Source: Streptomyces hyaluromycini
GTDB taxonomy: Bacteria; Actinomycetota; Actinomycetes; Streptomycetales; Streptomycetaceae
Direction of reading: 5' to 3'
NCBI RefSeq assembly: GCF_002217755.1
Contig: NZ_BCFL01000016.1
Span: 1,470,319-1,534,318, forward strand
Length of the DNA stretch: 64,000 nt
The position numbers and the translations under genes were made by a program. Numbering within the stretch: the first letter of the stretch is position 1; every line of letters starts with the position of its first letter. The notes beneath the pieces were generated by a model, which was not told the DNA's origin, did not search any database, and worked only from the letters and a program-made list of their open reading frames with translations. Positions 20,596 to 31,376 of this stretch are shown here, piece after piece.

Positions 20596-21958
20596 CGGAC
20601 GCCTCCTTTCCATCCGTAGATCCGTCACTCACAGTGTCGGTCCCGCCACTGACAATCAGCTCCCGCTCCCGGCGGGGGCTGCGCCGGGGCACCGGCGGCA
20701 GTTCCTGTCCGGGCAGCGGCGGTACGGGGAAGCCGCCCGCCATCGGGTCGAACGCGGTCGGCCCGGCGGCCGGCTGCGGGGCTTCCTTGCCCTTGTCGCG
20801 GAAGATGTCGACGACGAAGGACAGGAGCAGCAGGGCGAGGACTCCGCCGCCGACGTAGAGGGCGATGTCGGCGAAGCCGTAGTTCTGGTTGCGCAGGGTC
20901 CGGACGGTCGCGACGAGCATCAGCCAGACGACGGAGACCGGGATGAGGACCTTCCAGCCGAGCTTCATCAGCTGGTCGTAGCGCACGCGCGGGAGTGTGC
21001 CGCGCACCCAGACGAAGCCGAACAGCAGCAGTACGACCTTGGCGACGAACCAGAGCATCGGCCACCAGCCGTGGTTGGCGCCCGCCCAGACGGTGCTGAT
21101 CGGCCACGGGGCCCGCCAGCCGCCGAGGAACAGGGTGGTCGACACGGCCGAGACCGTCACCATGTTGACGTACTCGGCGAGCATGAACATCGCGAACTTG
21201 ATCGACGAGTACTCGGTGTTGAAGCCGCCGACCAGGTCGCCCTCGGACTCCGGCATGTCGAAGGGGGCCCGGTTGGTCTCGCCGATCATGGTGACGACGT
21301 AGATGATGAACGAGACCGGCAGCAGCAGGATGTACCAGCGGCCCTGCTGCTGGTCGACGATCGTGGACGTCGACATCGACCCGGAGTACAGGAACACGGA
21401 GGCGAACGCGGCGCCCATGGCGATCTCGTAGGAGATCATCTGGGCGCAGGAGCGCAGACCGCCGAGGAGCGGGTAGGTGGAGCCGGAGCTCCAGCCGGCG
21501 AGAACGATGCCGTAGATGCCGACGGAGGCGACCGCGAGGATGTAGAGCATCGCGATCGGCAGGTCGGTGAGCTGCATCGTGGTGCGGTGGCCGAAGATGG
21601 AGATCTCGTTGTCGGCCGGGCCGAACGGGATGACCGCGATGGCCATGAACGCCGGGATCGCCGCGACGATCGGCGCAAGGATGTAGACGGCCTTGTCCGC
21701 GCGTTTGACGACGACGTCTTCCTTGAGCATCAGCTTGATGCCGTCGGCGAGCGACTGGAGCATGCCCCAGGGGCCGTGCCGGTTGGGGCCGACGCGCAGC
21801 TGCATCCAGGCGACGACCTTGCGCTCCATGACGATGGAGATCAGCACGGTCACCATCAGGAAGGCGAAGCAGAAGACCGCCTTGAGGACGACCAGCCACC
21901 AGGGGTCGCGGCCGAACATGGAGAGGTCTTCAGCGGCGAGGTACGGGTACGGGCTCAT
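20588..21958 (-). CDS. nuoH: NADH-quinone oxidoreductase subunit H
   Basis: A 456-residue membrane subunit that forms the quinone chamber with NuoB and NuoD. It shows [19 protein letters not shown] near residue 45 and the loop [19 protein letters not shown] near 230, both diagnostic, and eight membrane segments. The C-terminal 60 residues (Pro-rich, then RRSPRRERE and an acidic end) are an extension not found in E. coli. The ATG start (21956-21958) overlaps the nuoG stop (ATGA). Confidence 0.95.
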   Translation of the reverse strand: MSPYPYLAAEDLSMFGRDPWWLVVLKAVFCFAFLMVTVLISIVMERKVVAWMQLRVGPNRHGPWGMLQSLADGIKLMLKEDVVVKRADKAVYILAPIVAAIPAFMAIAVIPFGPADNEISIFGHRTTMQLTDLPIAMLYILAVASVGIYGIVLAGWSSGSTYPLLGGLRSCAQMISYEIAMGAAFASVFLYSGSMSTSTIVDQQQGRWYILLLPVSFIIYVVTMIGETNRAPFDMPESEGDLVGGFNTEYSSIKFAMFMLAEYVNMVTVSAVSTTLFLGGWRAPWPISTVWAGANHGWWPMLWFVAKVVLLLFGFVWVRGTLPRVRYDQLMKLGWKVLIPVSVVWLMLVATVRTLRNQNYGFADIALYVGGGVLALLLLSFVVDIFRDKGKEAPQPAAGPTAFDPMAGGFPVPPLPGQELPPVPRRSPRRERELIVSGGTDTVSDGSTDGKEASDG

Positions 21959-24459
21959 GCCTCCACCTCCTTGGGAGCCTCGCCGGCGGTGGCCGCCGGG
22001 CCGATGCGGACGAGGGAGCCTGGCAGCGCCCCGGTGTCGGAGGCGACGCCGCCGCCGACCGAGTTCAGCGGGAGCCACACCACGCGGTCGGGCATCTCGG
22101 TGATACGGAGCGGGAGTTCGACGGTGCCGGAGCCTCCGGTGACAGCGAGGAGGCCGCCGTTCTCGACGCCCGCCTCGGCGGCGGTCGCGGCGGACACGCG
22201 CGCGTGTGCGGCGTGCCGGGTGCCTGCCAGTGCCTCGTCGCCCTCCTGGAGGACACCCTGGTCGAGGAGGAGCCGGTGCCCGGCGAGCACGGCCTCCCCG
22301 GCCGCGGGCCTGGGCAGCGATACCGCCGACTCCAGCGGGTCGGAGGCCTTGGTTCCGTCCCAGGCGCCGAGCCGGTCCAGCTCCGCCCGCGCGGTGCGCA
22401 GGTCGGGCAGGCCCAGGTGGACGTCCATGGCGTCGGCGAGCATCTGCAGCACGCGCGCGTCGGTGGGCGGGAGCCGGCGGGTCATCTGCTCGGGCTTGAG
22501 GGCGGCCTCGAAGAGACGCGCCCGGCCTTCCCAGTTGAGGAAGGTGCCGGCCTTCTCGGCGACCGCGGCGACCGGCAGGACGACGTCGGCGTGCTCGGTG
22601 ACCTCGCTGGGCCGCAGCTCCAGCGAGACCAGGAAGCCGACGGCTTCGAGTGCCGCACGCGCGCGTGCCGGGTCGGGCAGGTCGGCGACCTCGACGCCGG
22701 CGACCAGCAGGGCGGAGAGTTCGCCGCGGGCGGCGGCCTCGGCGATCTGGCCGGTGTCGCGGCCGTAGCGCAGCGGGAGTTCGGAGACGCCCCAGGCGGC
22801 GGCGACCTCCTCACGCGCGCGTGGGTCGGTGGCCGGACGGCCGCCCGGCAGCAGCGAGGGCAGCGCACCGGCCTCGACCGCGCCGCGCTCACCGGCCCGG
22901 CGCGGGATCCACACCAGCTGGGCGCCGGTGGCGGTGGCGGCCCGTACGGCGGCGGTGAGCCCGCCGGCGACCGACGCCAGCCGCTCGCCTACGACGATCA
23001 CCGCGCCGTCGGTGCGCAGCGCCTCGGCGGCCCGGGAGCCGGGCTCCTCCAGGCCGACGCCGCTCGCGAGGGCGTCCAGCCACTCGGTCTCGGTGCCGGG
23101 CGCGGCCGGCAGCAGCGTGCCGCCGGCCTTCTCCAGCCCGCGCGTGGGGTACGTGGCGAGGGAGAACACCTGCTGCTTGTGCTTGCGCCAGGCCTTGCGC
23201 AGCCGCAGGAAGACGCCGGGTGCCTCCTCCTCCGACTCGAACCCGACCAGCAGGACGGCGGGCGCCTTCTCCAGGGAGGTGTAGGTGACGCCCGTACCGT
23301 CGAGGTCGCGGCCGCGCCCGGCGACCCGGGCGGCCAGGAAGTCGGCTTCCTCGCCGCTGTGCACGCGCGCGCGGAAGTCGATGTCGTTGGTGTCGAGGGC
23401 CACGCGCGCGAACTTGCTGTACGCGTAGGCGTCCTCGACGGTGAGCCGGCCGCCGGTGAGGACGCCGGCCCGGGAGCGGGCGGCGGCCAGGCCCTGCGCG
23501 GCCGCTTCGAGGGCCTCCGGCCAGGAGGCGGGTTCGAGCACGCCCAGGGAGTTGCGGACCAGCGGGGTCTCCAGGCGGTCCTTCTGCTGCGTGTACCGGA
23601 ACGCGAAGCGTCCCTTGTCGCAGATCCACTCCTCGTTGACCTCGGGGTCGTTGGCGGCGAGCCGCCGCATGACCTTACCGCGCCGGTGGTCGGTGCGGGT
23701 GGCACAGCCGCCGGAGCAGTGCTCGCACACGGACGGCGAGGAGATCAGGTCGAAGGGCCGGGAGCGGAAGCGATACGCCGCCGAGGTCAGCGCGCCCACC
23801 GGGCAGATCTGGATGGTGTTCCCGGAGAAGTACGACTCGAACGGGTCGCCCTCGCCGGTGCCGACCTGCTGGAGCGCGCCGCGTTCCAGGAGCTCGATCA
23901 TCGGGTCGCCGGCGACCTGGTCGGAGAACCGGGTGCAGCGGGCGCACAGCACGCACCGCTCGCGGTCGAGGAGCACCTGGGTGGAGATCGGGACCGGCTT
24001 CTCGTAGGTGCGCTTGCGGCCGTCGAAGCGGGACTCGGCGTTGCCGTGCGACATCGCCTGGTTCTGCAGCGGGCACTCGCCGCCCTTGTCGCAGACCGGG
24101 CAGTCCAGCGGGTGGTTGATGAGCAGCAGCTCCATCACCCCGTGCTGGGCCTTCTCGGCCACGGGCGAGGTGAGGTGAGTCTTCACCACCATGCCGTCCG
24201 TACAGGTGATCGTGCAGGAGGCCATGGGCTTGCGCTGGCCCTCGACCTCGACGATGCACTGGCGGCAGGCGCCGGCCGGGTCCAGCAGGGGGTGGTCGCA
24301 GAAGCGCGGGATCTCGATGCCGAGCTGTTCGGCGGCGCGGATGACAAGGGTGCCCTTGGGCACGCTGATCTCGATGCCGTCGATCGTCAGCGTGACGAGG
24401 TCCTGCGGCGGGACCGCCGCCGTTCCCCCCGAGGAGGGGGAACTCGTGGTCACGGTCAT
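21955..24459 (-). CDS. nuoG: NADH-quinone oxidoreductase subunit G
   Basis: An 834-residue iron-sulfur subunit. The N-terminal ferredoxin domain carries the [2Fe-2S] cysteines ([15 protein letters not shown] near residues 54-68). [13 protein letters not shown] and [13 protein letters not shown] follow for the [4Fe-4S] clusters, and CEHCSGGC near 248 starts the molybdopterin-oxidoreductase-like part. The rest is the degenerate molybdopterin-type domain, which binds no cofactor in complex I. It passes electrons from NuoF/E towards NuoI. The ATG start overlaps the nuoF stop on one side, and the operon continues into nuoH on the other. Confidence 0.95.
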   Translation of the reverse strand: MTVTTSSPSSGGTAAVPPQDLVTLTIDGIEISVPKGTLVIRAAEQLGIEIPRFCDHPLLDPAGACRQCIVEVEGQRKPMASCTITCTDGMVVKTHLTSPVAEKAQHGVMELLLINHPLDCPVCDKGGECPLQNQAMSHGNAESRFDGRKRTYEKPVPISTQVLLDRERCVLCARCTRFSDQVAGDPMIELLERGALQQVGTGEGDPFESYFSGNTIQICPVGALTSAAYRFRSRPFDLISSPSVCEHCSGGCATRTDHRRGKVMRRLAANDPEVNEEWICDKGRFAFRYTQQKDRLETPLVRNSLGVLEPASWPEALEAAAQGLAAARSRAGVLTGGRLTVEDAYAYSKFARVALDTNDIDFRARVHSGEEADFLAARVAGRGRDLDGTGVTYTSLEKAPAVLLVGFESEEEAPGVFLRLRKAWRKHKQQVFSLATYPTRGLEKAGGTLLPAAPGTETEWLDALASGVGLEEPGSRAAEALRTDGAVIVVGERLASVAGGLTAAVRAATATGAQLVWIPRRAGERGAVEAGALPSLLPGGRPATDPRAREEVAAAWGVSELPLRYGRDTGQIAEAAARGELSALLVAGVEVADLPDPARARAALEAVGFLVSLELRPSEVTEHADVVLPVAAVAEKAGTFLNWEGRARLFEAALKPEQMTRRLPPTDARVLQMLADAMDVHLGLPDLRTARAELDRLGAWDGTKASDPLESAVSLPRPAAGEAVLAGHRLLLDQGVLQEGDEALAGTRHAAHARVSAATAAEAGVENGGLLAVTGGSGTVELPLRITEMPDRVVWLPLNSVGGGVASDTGALPGSLVRIGPAATAGEAPKEVEA

Positions 24460-25802
24460 GCGTTCACCTCCGGGCGGTCCGCCCAGGCCGTCGACTTGGC
24501 CGGGTCGAAGGGGCAGCCCCGGCCCGTGATGTGCTGTTCGTACTCCTCGCGGAAGTACTTCAGCGAGGAGAAGATCGGGGACGCTGCGCCGTCGCCGAGG
24601 GCGCAGAAGGACTTGCCGTTGATGTTGTCGGCGATGTCGTTCAGCTTGTCGAGGTCGGACATCACGCCCTTGCCCGCCTCGATGTCACGCAGCAGCTGCA
24701 CCAGCCAGTAGGTGCCTTCGCGGCAGGGAGTGCACTTGCCGCAGGACTCGTGGGCGTAGAACTCGGTCCAGCGGGTGACGGCGCGCACCACGCAGGTGGT
24801 CTCGTCGAAGCACTGGAGTGCTTTCGTGCCGAGCATGGAACCCGCGGCGCCCACTCCTTCGTAGTCGAGGGGGACGTCCAGGTGCTCGTCGGTGAACATG
24901 GGTGTCGAGGAGCCACCCGGGGTCCAGAACTTCAGGCGGTGGCCGGTGCGCATCCCGCCGCTCATGTCGAGGAGCTGGCGCAGGGTGATGCCGAGCGGTG
25001 CCTCGTACTGGCCGGGGCTCGCCACATGGCCGCTGAGGGAGTAGAGCGTGAAGCCGGGCGACTTCTCGCTCCCCATCGACCTGAACCATTCCTTGCCCTT
25101 GTGGAGGATGGCGGGAACCGAGGCGATGGACTCGACGTTGTTCACAACAGTCGGGCAGGCATAGAGCCCTTCGACGGCAGGGAAGGGGGGACGGAGCCGC
25201 GGTTGGCCGCGGCGGCCTTCGAGCGAGTCGAGCAGTGCGGTCTCCTCACCGCAGATGTACGCGCCGGCGCCGGCGTGCACGGTGAGGGTGAGGTCGAGTC
25301 CGCTGCCGAGGATGTTCTCGCCGAGGTAGCCGGCCGCGTAGGCCTCGCGCACGGCCTCGTGCAGCCGCCGCAGGACGGGGACGACTTCACCACGCAGATA
25401 GATGAAGGCATGAGACGACCGGATGGCGTAGCACGCGATCACGATGCCCTCGATGAGGCTGTGCGGGTTGGCGAAGAGGAGCGGGATGTCCTTGCAGGTC
25501 CCGGGCTCCGATTCGTCGGCGTTGACAACTAGATAGTGCGGTTTGCCGTCTCCCTGCGGAATGAACTGCCACTTCATCCCGGTGGGGAATCCCGCGCCGC
25601 CGCGGCCGCGCAGTCCGGACTCCTTGACGTAGGCGATCAGGTCGTCCGGTGACATCGCGAGCGCCTTGCGGAGCCCCTCGTATCCCTCGTGCCTTCGGTA
25701 GACGTCCAGGCTCCAGGAGCGGTCCTCGTCCCAGAAGGCCGACAGCACGGGTGCGAGCAGCTTCTCGGGGCTGGTGTCCTTCAGTTCGGATGCCACCGTC
25801 AT
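24456..25802 (-). CDS. nuoF: NADH-quinone oxidoreductase subunit F
   Basis: A 448-residue flavoprotein subunit, the entry site for NADH. It has the glycine-rich NADH/FMN region [16 protein letters not shown] near residue 67, the FMN-binding [12 protein letters not shown] near 95, the [21 protein letters not shown] segment near 175, and the N3 [4Fe-4S] cysteines in [13 protein letters not shown] near 358, with the fourth in FCALGD near 405. ATG at 25800-25802 overlaps the nuoE stop by one base. Length is normal. Confidence 0.96.
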   Translation of the reverse strand: MTVASELKDTSPEKLLAPVLSAFWDEDRSWSLDVYRRHEGYEGLRKALAMSPDDLIAYVKESGLRGRGGAGFPTGMKWQFIPQGDGKPHYLVVNADESEPGTCKDIPLLFANPHSLIEGIVIACYAIRSSHAFIYLRGEVVPVLRRLHEAVREAYAAGYLGENILGSGLDLTLTVHAGAGAYICGEETALLDSLEGRRGQPRLRPPFPAVEGLYACPTVVNNVESIASVPAILHKGKEWFRSMGSEKSPGFTLYSLSGHVASPGQYEAPLGITLRQLLDMSGGMRTGHRLKFWTPGGSSTPMFTDEHLDVPLDYEGVGAAGSMLGTKALQCFDETTCVVRAVTRWTEFYAHESCGKCTPCREGTYWLVQLLRDIEAGKGVMSDLDKLNDIADNINGKSFCALGDGAASPIFSSLKYFREEYEQHITGRGCPFDPAKSTAWADRPEVNA

Positions 25803-26572
25803 CACTCCCCCTCCTCTGCGGGCGGTGCTTCCTGGGATCCCTGGGCACGCGGATGGACCACGCGCGCGGGTGCGGTCTCGCCCTTGGCCAGGCGGAGGCC
25901 CACCAGTGAGGCGGGTCCCGCGCTGCCGCCCTCCTCGACGGCCCCGGGGCGCTCGTCGGGGAAACCGGCCAGGATCCGGGCGGTCTCCTTGAAGGTGCAC
26001 AGCCGGGCACCGCGCGTGGGCTCGACGTCCCGGCCCGCGCGCAGGTCGTCGACCAGGCGTGTGGCGCTGGCCGGGGTCTGGTTGTCGAAGAACTCCCAGT
26101 TGACCATCACGACCGGCGCGAAGTCGCAGGCCGCGTTGCACTCGATGTGTTCCAGGGTGACCTTGCCGTCGCCGGTGGTCTCGCCGTTGCCGACGCCGAG
26201 GTGTTCCTGGAGGGTCTCGAAGATCGCGTCGCCGCCCATGACCGCGCACAGCGTGTTGGTGCAGACGCCCACCTGGTAGTCGCCGGAGGGCTTACGCCGG
26301 TACATGGTGTAGAAGGTGGCGACGGCGGTGACCTCGGCCGTGGTCAGCTCCAGGACGTCCGCGCAGAAGTGCATCCCGGTGCGCGTGACATGGCCCTCCT
26401 CCGCCTGCACCAGATGCAGCAGCGGCAGCAGGGCGGACCGGGAGTCGGGGTAGCGGGCGATGATGTCGCGCGCGTCCGTCTCCAGGCGGGCCCGGACGTC
26501 GTCCGGGTACGCGGGCGCGGGCAGCTCGGGCATGCCCAGGCTGATACCGCGCTCCGAAGAAGAGGTGGTCAC
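25802..26572 (-). CDS. nuoE: NADH-quinone oxidoreductase subunit E
   Basis: A 256-residue thioredoxin-fold subunit with one [2Fe-2S] cluster (N1a). Its ligands appear as CTNTLC near residue 100 and CNAACD near 142. The protein has a C-terminal extension of about 60 residues (from about residue 195, rich in Glu, Gly and Ala), longer than in E. coli. It starts with GTG at 26570-26572, which overlaps the nuoD stop (GTGA), and this overlap supports the start choice. Confidence 0.94.
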   Translation of the reverse strand: MTTSSSERGISLGMPELPAPAYPDDVRARLETDARDIIARYPDSRSALLPLLHLVQAEEGHVTRTGMHFCADVLELTTAEVTAVATFYTMYRRKPSGDYQVGVCTNTLCAVMGGDAIFETLQEHLGVGNGETTGDGKVTLEHIECNAACDFAPVVMVNWEFFDNQTPASATRLVDDLRAGRDVEPTRGARLCTFKETARILAGFPDERPGAVEEGGSAGPASLVGLRLAKGETAPARVVHPRAQGSQEAPPAEEGE

Positions 26573-27891
26573 CGGTCGACGCCTCCCATCACGGGGTCGA
26601 TGGACGCGACGGCGACGATGACGTCGGCGACCTGGCCGCCCTCGCACATCGCCGCCATGGCCTGCAGGTTGGTGAAGGACGGGTCGCGGAAGTGGACCCG
26701 GTAGGGGCGGGTGCCGCCGTCGGACACGGCGTGCACACCGAGTTCGCCCTTGGGTGACTCGACGGCCACGTAGGCCTGCCCGGGCGGGACCCGGAAGCCC
26801 TCGGTGACCAGCTTGAAGTGGTGGATCAGGGCCTCCATGGAGGTGCCCATGATCTTCTTGATGTGGTCGAGGGAGTTGCCGAGTCCGTCCGGCCCGAGGG
26901 CCAGCTGGGCGGGCCAGGCGATCTTCTTGTCGGCGACCATGACCGGTCCGGGCTGGAGCCGGTCCAGGCACTGCTCGACGATCCCGAGCGACTGGCGCAT
27001 CTCCTCCAGGCGGACCAGGAAGCGGCCGTAGGCGTCGCAGGTGTCGGCGGTCGGGATCTCGAAGTCGTACGTCTCGTAGCCGCAGTACGGCTGTGCCTTG
27101 CGCAGGTCGTGGGGCAGACCGGCGGAGCGCAGGATCGGGCCGGTGGCGCCGAGGGCCATGCAGCCGGCCAGGTCGAGGTAGCCGATGTCCTGCATGCGGG
27201 CCTTGAAGATGGGGTTCCCCGTGGCGAGCTTGTCGTACTCCGGGAGGTTCTTGCGCATCTTCTTCACGAACTCGCGGATCTGGTCGACCGCGCCGGGCGG
27301 CAGATCCTGGGCGAGGCCGCCGGGGCGGATGTACGCGTGGTTCATCCGCAGGCCGGTGATGAGCTCGTAGAGATCGAGAATCATTTCACGATCACGGAAG
27401 CCGTAGATCATGATCGTGGTGGCGCCGAGTTCCATGCCGCCGGTGGCGATGCACACCAGGTGGGAGGAGAGCCGGTTCAGCTCCATCAGGAGCACCCGGA
27501 TGATCTTGGCGCGCTCGGTGATCTGGTCCTCGATGCCGAGGAGCTTCTCGACGGCGAGGCAGTAGGCGGTCTCGTTGAAGAAGGACGTCAGGTAGTCCAT
27601 GCGCGTCACGAACGTGGTGCCCTGCGTCCACGTGCGGAACTCGAGGTTCTTCTCGATGCCGGTGTGGAGGTAGCCGATGCCGCAGCGGGCCTCGGTGACC
27701 GTCTCGCCGTCGATCTCCAGGATGAGGCGGAGCACCCCATGGGTGGACGGATGCTGGGGACCCATGTTGACGACGATGCGTTCGTCGTCGGCGCGGGCCG
27801 CGGACTGGACGATCTCGTCCCAGTCGCCGCCGGTGACCGTATATACGGTTCCCTCGGTGGTCTCCCGCGGAGTTGCGTGCTGCGTGCTCAT
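26569..27891 (-). CDS. nuoD: NADH-quinone oxidoreductase subunit D
   Basis: A 440-residue 49-kDa-type subunit that lines the quinone site with NuoB. The diagnostic [14 protein letters not shown] (near residue 43) holds the quinone-binding His. Further family motifs are [38 protein letters not shown] and ESPKGELG near 385. The nickel-site cysteines of the related hydrogenases are absent, as expected. ATG at 27889-27891 overlaps the nuoC stop (ATGA). This is the separate form, not the NuoCD fusion. Confidence 0.96.
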   Translation of the reverse strand: MSTQHATPRETTEGTVYTVTGGDWDEIVQSAARADDERIVVNMGPQHPSTHGVLRLILEIDGETVTEARCGIGYLHTGIEKNLEFRTWTQGTTFVTRMDYLTSFFNETAYCLAVEKLLGIEDQITERAKIIRVLLMELNRLSSHLVCIATGGMELGATTIMIYGFRDREMILDLYELITGLRMNHAYIRPGGLAQDLPPGAVDQIREFVKKMRKNLPEYDKLATGNPIFKARMQDIGYLDLAGCMALGATGPILRSAGLPHDLRKAQPYCGYETYDFEIPTADTCDAYGRFLVRLEEMRQSLGIVEQCLDRLQPGPVMVADKKIAWPAQLALGPDGLGNSLDHIKKIMGTSMEALIHHFKLVTEGFRVPPGQAYVAVESPKGELGVHAVSDGGTRPYRVHFRDPSFTNLQAMAAMCEGGQVADVIVAVASIDPVMGGVDR

Positions 27892-28631
27892 GAGTACGAC
27901 CTCCGCTGGTCCGGAGCCGGGATCTGGGCGCCCTTGTACTCGACGGGGATGCCGCCGAGGGGGTAGTCCTTGCGCTGCGGATGGCCCTGCCAGTCGTCCG
28001 GCATCATGATCCGCGTCAGGGCCGGGTGACCGTCGAAGACGATCCCGAAGAAGTCGTAGGTCTCGCGCTCGTGCCAGTCGTTGGTCGGATAGACGGAGAC
28101 CAGGGACGGGATGTGCGGGTCGGCGTCCGGGGCGCTGACCTCCAGGCGGATCAGCCGGTTGTGGGTGATCGAGCGCAGGTGGTAGACGGCGTGCAGCTCG
28201 CGGCCCTTGTCGTGCAGGTAGTGGACGCCGCTGACGCCGGTGCACAGCTCGAAGCGCAGGGCCGGGTCGTCGCGCAGGGTGCGGGCGACGCGCGGCAGGT
28301 GCTCGCGTTCGATGTGGAAGGTGAGCTCGCCGCGGTCGACGACCGTCTTCTCGATGGCGTTCTCGGGGAGGAGGCCCTGTTCCTCCAGCGCGCCCTCCAG
28401 CTCGTCGGCGACCTCGTCGAACCAGCCGCCGTAAGGGCGGGCCGCAGGTCCCGGGAGGCGGACCGAGCGGACCAGGCCGCCGTAGCCCGAGGTGTCGCCG
28501 CCGTTGTTCGCGCCGAACATGCCGCGCTGGACGCGGATCTCCTCACCGCCCTGGCCGCGCTGGCCGGGGAGGTTGTCGGTGCCGAGGTCCTTCTCCGGGT
28601 TGACCCCGTTGTGGCCGTTCACGTCGCTCAC
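27888..28631 (-). CDS. nuoC: NADH-quinone oxidoreductase subunit C
   Basis: A 247-residue 30-kDa-type subunit. The family motif [23 protein letters not shown] lies near residue 183, followed by the [15 protein letters not shown] signature. The N-terminal 50 residues (Asn/Gly-rich, [13 protein letters not shown]) are an actinomycete-type extension. It starts with GTG at 28629-28631 and overlaps the nuoB stop (GTGA). Confidence 0.94.
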   Translation of the reverse strand: MSDVNGHNGVNPEKDLGTDNLPGQRGQGGEEIRVQRGMFGANNGGDTSGYGGLVRSVRLPGPAARPYGGWFDEVADELEGALEEQGLLPENAIEKTVVDRGELTFHIEREHLPRVARTLRDDPALRFELCTGVSGVHYLHDKGRELHAVYHLRSITHNRLIRLEVSAPDADPHIPSLVSVYPTNDWHERETYDFFGIVFDGHPALTRIMMPDDWQGHPQRKDYPLGGIPVEYKGAQIPAPDQRRSYS

Positions 28632-29182
28632 CGCAGCAGCCCCTTCATCTCGATCGTGGGCAGGGCCTTGAGCGCCGCCTCCTCCGCCTCCCGGGCCGCT
28701 TCCTTCGCGTTGACGCCGAGCTTGGAGGTCTGGATCTTGTGGTGGAGCTTGAGGATCGCGTCCATCAGCATCTCGGGGCGCGGCGGGCAGCCGGGCAGGT
28801 AGATGTCGACGGGGACGATGTGGTCGACGCCCTGGACGATCGCGTAGTTGTTGAACATGCCGCCCGAGGACGCACAGACGCCCATGGAGATCACCCACTT
28901 GGGGTTGGGCATCTGGTCGTAGACCTGCCTGAGCACCGGCGCCATCTTCTGGCTGACCCGGCCGGCGACGATCATGAGGTCGGCCTGGCGGGGTGAGCCG
29001 CGGAAGACCTCCATGCCGAAGCGGGCCAGGTCGTAGCGGCCGGCGCCGGTGGTCATCATCTCGATGGCACAGCAGGCGAGGCCGAAGGTGGCGGGGAAGA
29101 CGGACGCCTTGCGCACCCAGCCCGCGGCCTGCTCGACGGTGGTCAGCAGGAATCCGCTCGGCAGCTTTTCTTCGAGTCCCAT
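28628..29182 (-). CDS. nuoB: NADH-quinone oxidoreductase subunit B
   Basis: A 184-residue subunit that carries cluster N2, the last iron-sulfur centre before quinone. Its ligands appear as the tandem CC in [11 protein letters not shown] near residue 37, [11 protein letters not shown] near 101 and PGCPPRPE near 132. ATG at 29180-29182 lies 14 bases past the nuoA stop. Its C-terminus is an acidic/Ala-rich helix. Length is normal. Confidence 0.96.
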   Translation of the reverse strand: MGLEEKLPSGFLLTTVEQAAGWVRKASVFPATFGLACCAIEMMTTGAGRYDLARFGMEVFRGSPRQADLMIVAGRVSQKMAPVLRQVYDQMPNPKWVISMGVCASSGGMFNNYAIVQGVDHIVPVDIYLPGCPPRPEMLMDAILKLHHKIQTSKLGVNAKEAAREAEEAALKALPTIEMKGLLR

Positions 29183-29195
29183 GTCTAAAGGCCCC

Positions 29196-29555
29196 TCAGT
29201 CCCATTCCAGGCCGCCGCGCCGCCAGACGTACGCGTAGGCGACGAAGACGGTGAGCACGAAGAGCAGCATCTCCACGAGCCCGAAAACACCCAGGGCGTC
29301 GAAGGTGACGGCCCAGGGGTAGAGGAAGACGATCTCGATGTCGAAGACGATGAAGAGCATCGCCGTCAGGTAGTACTTGATCGGGAAACGCCCGCCGCCG
29401 GCCGGCGTGGGGGTCGGCTCGATACCGCACTCGTAGGCTTCGAGCTTGGCGCGGTTGTACCGCTTCGGACCGATCAGCGTGGCCATGACCACGGAGAAGA
29501 TCGCAAAGCCTGCCCCGAGGGCTCCCAGTACGAGGATGGGCGCATAGGCGTTCAC
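29196..29555 (-). CDS. nuoA: NADH-quinone oxidoreductase subunit A
   Basis: A 119-residue membrane subunit with three helices. It has YECGIEP near residue 42, and [13 protein letters not shown] near 71, which holds the conserved acidic residues. It is the first gene of the nuo operon. The start is GTG at 29553-29555, with GAGGAG upstream. The leader of at least 100 bases carries the candidate Rex and Crp sites described separately. Confidence 0.95.
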   Translation of the reverse strand: MNAYAPILVLGALGAGFAIFSVVMATLIGPKRYNRAKLEAYECGIEPTPTPAGGGRFPIKYYLTAMLFIVFDIEIVFLYPWAVTFDALGVFGLVEMLLFVLTVFVAYAYVWRRGGLEWD

Positions 29556-29665
29556 CGCTCCTCGCTCCTCTCAGTCGGCACTGACTGGTGGCGGTTCGGA
29601 TCGGGCTCCCCACCTGCCTCATCCGTCACGCGAACCCCGCGCGTCCCGGGCGAAGATCGCGAACA

Positions 29666-29681
29666 TGTGAAGCAGGTCACA
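29666..29681 (-). promoter_or_regulatory. Candidate Rex operator upstream of nuoA
   Basis: TGTGAAGCAGGTCACA fits the TGTGAA-N4-TTCACA form of the Streptomyces Rex operator at 11 of 12 arm bases. In S. coelicolor nuoA-N is a known Rex target. It lies about 17 bases downstream of a TAAGAT -10-like box (29698-29703, minus strand), so Rex would block the start of transcription when NADH is low. The same bases also match the Crp pattern, and a second Crp-like match lies at 29717-29730. Confidence 0.6.
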
Positions 29682-29697
29682 AGCCCAACTGCCTCGC

Positions 29698-29703
29698 ATC
29701 TTA
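29698..29703 (-). promoter_or_regulatory. Possible -10 box of the nuo operon
   Basis: TAAGAT on the minus strand, about 143 bases upstream of the nuoA start. No convincing -35 box is seen 16-19 bases further upstream, so an activator may be needed or another sigma factor may be used. Confidence 0.3.
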
Positions 29704-29739
29704 TGCCCGCCGCTCTGTGATCTGCGACACGGGGTATTA

Positions 29740-29752
29740 CACAAGCTTTGTG
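29740..29752. promoter_or_regulatory. 13-bp palindrome in the nuo control region
   Basis: CACAA-GCT-TTGTG, flanked by TTA and ATC, lies about 40 bases upstream of the nuo -10 candidate. It is where an activator would bind. The arms read opposite to those of Rex (CACAA first), so a different regulator or a hybrid site is more likely. Confidence 0.35.
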
Positions 29753-30300
29753 ATCTCCACCACCTGACGATCGATCATGAAGTCGGATGAGTGGTGATCT
29801 TCGCACGCGAAGCGTTCAGCTGATCACCAGAAGTGACGATTTCGACCGTCGCCGCAGACGGGAGGGGGTTTCGAGCGGACGTCTCTATATCAAGAGGGTT
29901 CCGCTGCATGCAAATTCGCGATGGACGGGGCGCCTTGATAGTGAGCCGCATTCACACCTCAGGGGGACGCACGGGAGGCGATGTGGACGCGTGCACGCGT
30001 TCACGAACCCGGACGCGCGAGACGCACCCCTCCCGGTAACCGTTCCGTGACCTCCGCCACATTGATGAGAGGCGTCTGAGAACCGGGCTTGGCCAACCAT
30101 CCGAACCGATGGTAAGTCGCGGGCAATTCGGACGTAACAGCGAAAGAGCGTGATCACGGGCTTGATCGCGAGCGTCCGCAATGTCCGTTACGGCGTCAAT
30201 AAAGAAAGACATGCGAGGGATTCACCGTCTCGATTGAGCAACTGTGGCGCAGCACACGTTTCTTGAAGATATGAAGGAGCCCCTGATACCGGTTGTTCCC
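29753..30300. other. Divergent control region between nuoA and the NlpC/P60 gene
   Basis: About 550 bases without a gene. At 29991-30004, GTGCACGCGTTCAC matches the Rex consensus core GTGAACGCGTTCAC at 13 of 14 bases. ACGCGTGCACGCGT beside it is also palindromic. I see no ydaO-type riboswitch here, although such leaders often precede NlpC/P60 genes. The frame open from 30244 (GTG) into the peptidase gene has no good ribosome site. Confidence 0.45.
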
Positions 30301-31116
30301 ATGTCCCACACCGCTCACATACGCAGCCACCGGAAGCCCCGCCGCAGCGCGACGACAAACATCGCCGTGCGTGCCGGAGTTGCCAGTGGCGTCCTCGGCA
30401 TGGCAGCGGCGGGCGCGGCCTCGGCGAGTGCCGCCGAACCCGTGACGCAGACGCTCGAACTGCCCACTCTGACGGCCGATCTGGCCACCCAGGTGGCTCA
30501 GTCCGCCGACGCCACGCAGCAGGCCGCGGCGAACTACACCCTCCAGGCCGAGCGCGACGCGGCCGCCACAAATGCCGCGAAGCAGGCCAAGGCGGACCTC
30601 GCCGAGGCGAAGCAGAAGGCCGAGGCCAAGAAGAAGAAGGCCGAGGAGGCCCGCAAAGCCGCCGCAGAGCGCGCCACCTCGCGCAGTGCCGAGCGGACCA
30701 CCCTGAGCGCTTCCGCGAGCTCCAGCAGCTCCAGCAGCTCCACGAGCACGTCCACGGCGACCGGTTCGGCCGCCGCGGTGGTCGCCTTCGTGAAGGCGCA
30801 GATCGGTGACGCCTACGTCTCCGGCGGCACGGGCCCCAACTCGTGGGACTGCTCGGGCCTCGTCCAGGCCGCCTTCAAGTCCGTCGGCGTCAGCCTGCCG
30901 CGCGTCTCCCAGGACCAGTCCACGCAGGGCACCCAGGTCTCGCTGAGCAACCTCCAGGCCGGCGACATCCTCTACTGGGGCAGCGCCGGCAGCGCGTACC
31001 ACGTGGCGGTGTACGTCGGCGACGGCATGTTCGTCGGCGCGCAGAACCCCTCCAGCGGCGTCGGTGAGCACCCGCTGTCGTACGACCCGCCGACCGGCGC
31101 GGTGCGGGTGCTCTGA
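30301..31116 (+). CDS. Secreted NlpC/P60-family peptidoglycan hydrolase
   Basis: A 271-residue exported cell-wall endopeptidase. I chose ATG at 30301 because it gives a normal signal peptide (RSHRKPRRS basic front, hydrophobic core, ASASAAEP cleavage region). ATG at 30271 and GTG at 30244 are in frame, and the AAGGAG at 30274 is too far from 30301, so the true start is uncertain. Residues about 65-120 form an Ala/Lys/Glu coiled coil (AKQKAEAKKKKAEEARKAA). A Ser/Thr-rich linker follows, then the C-terminal NlpC/P60 domain with the catalytic Cys in WDCSGLV near residue 183 and the His in YHVAVYVGDG near 236. It should cut peptide stems of peptidoglycan. It ends before a hairpin terminator. Confidence 0.88.
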   Translation: MSHTAHIRSHRKPRRSATTNIAVRAGVASGVLGMAAAGAASASAAEPVTQTLELPTLTADLATQVAQSADATQQAAANYTLQAERDAAATNAAKQAKADLAEAKQKAEAKKKKAEEARKAAAERATSRSAERTTLSASASSSSSSSSTSTSTATGSAAAVVAFVKAQIGDAYVSGGTGPNSWDCSGLVQAAFKSVGVSLPRVSQDQSTQGTQVSLSNLQAGDILYWGSAGSAYHVAVYVGDGMFVGAQNPSSGVGEHPLSYDPPTGAVRVL

Positions 31117-31160
31117 CAACCCGGGCAACAAGGACAACTCAGGCATCGCACAAGCACGGT

Positions 31161-31192
31161 AGGGCCGCAGCCGCTCGGGGGCAGCGGCCCTT
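31161..31192 (+). terminator. Hairpin terminator after the NlpC/P60 gene
   Basis: AGGGCCGC pairs with GCGGCCCTT around a G-rich loop, starting 45 bases past the stop codon. It ends in TTCC, a weak T-run typical for this genus. Confidence 0.65.
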
Positions 31193-31376
31193 CCGGCGTG
31201 CCCGCCCCGGCACGGATCACCCCTGTACCGGCCGCCCTTCTCCCGGTTGTCCACAAGCCGCAGGCCCTCGCGAGGGTTTTCCACAGGCCCGCCCGTGATC
31301 CGGTGACTCCTGGGATGCTCGATGCAGGCCGCCCGCACGAAGCGGCGGCTCCGAGATCCGAGAAGGAGACACTGCG

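Noticed and set aside
29717..29730. Separate Crp site call for the nuo operon
   Set aside because: It matches the seven fixed bases, but several chance matches are expected in 64 kb on two strands. I mention it only as part of the control region.
29896..30240. Possible ydaO riboswitch before the NlpC/P60 gene
   Set aside because: The GCCGAATCC, GGGGGACCCA and GGGGTGAA blocks are not present in order. Only isolated G-runs are seen.
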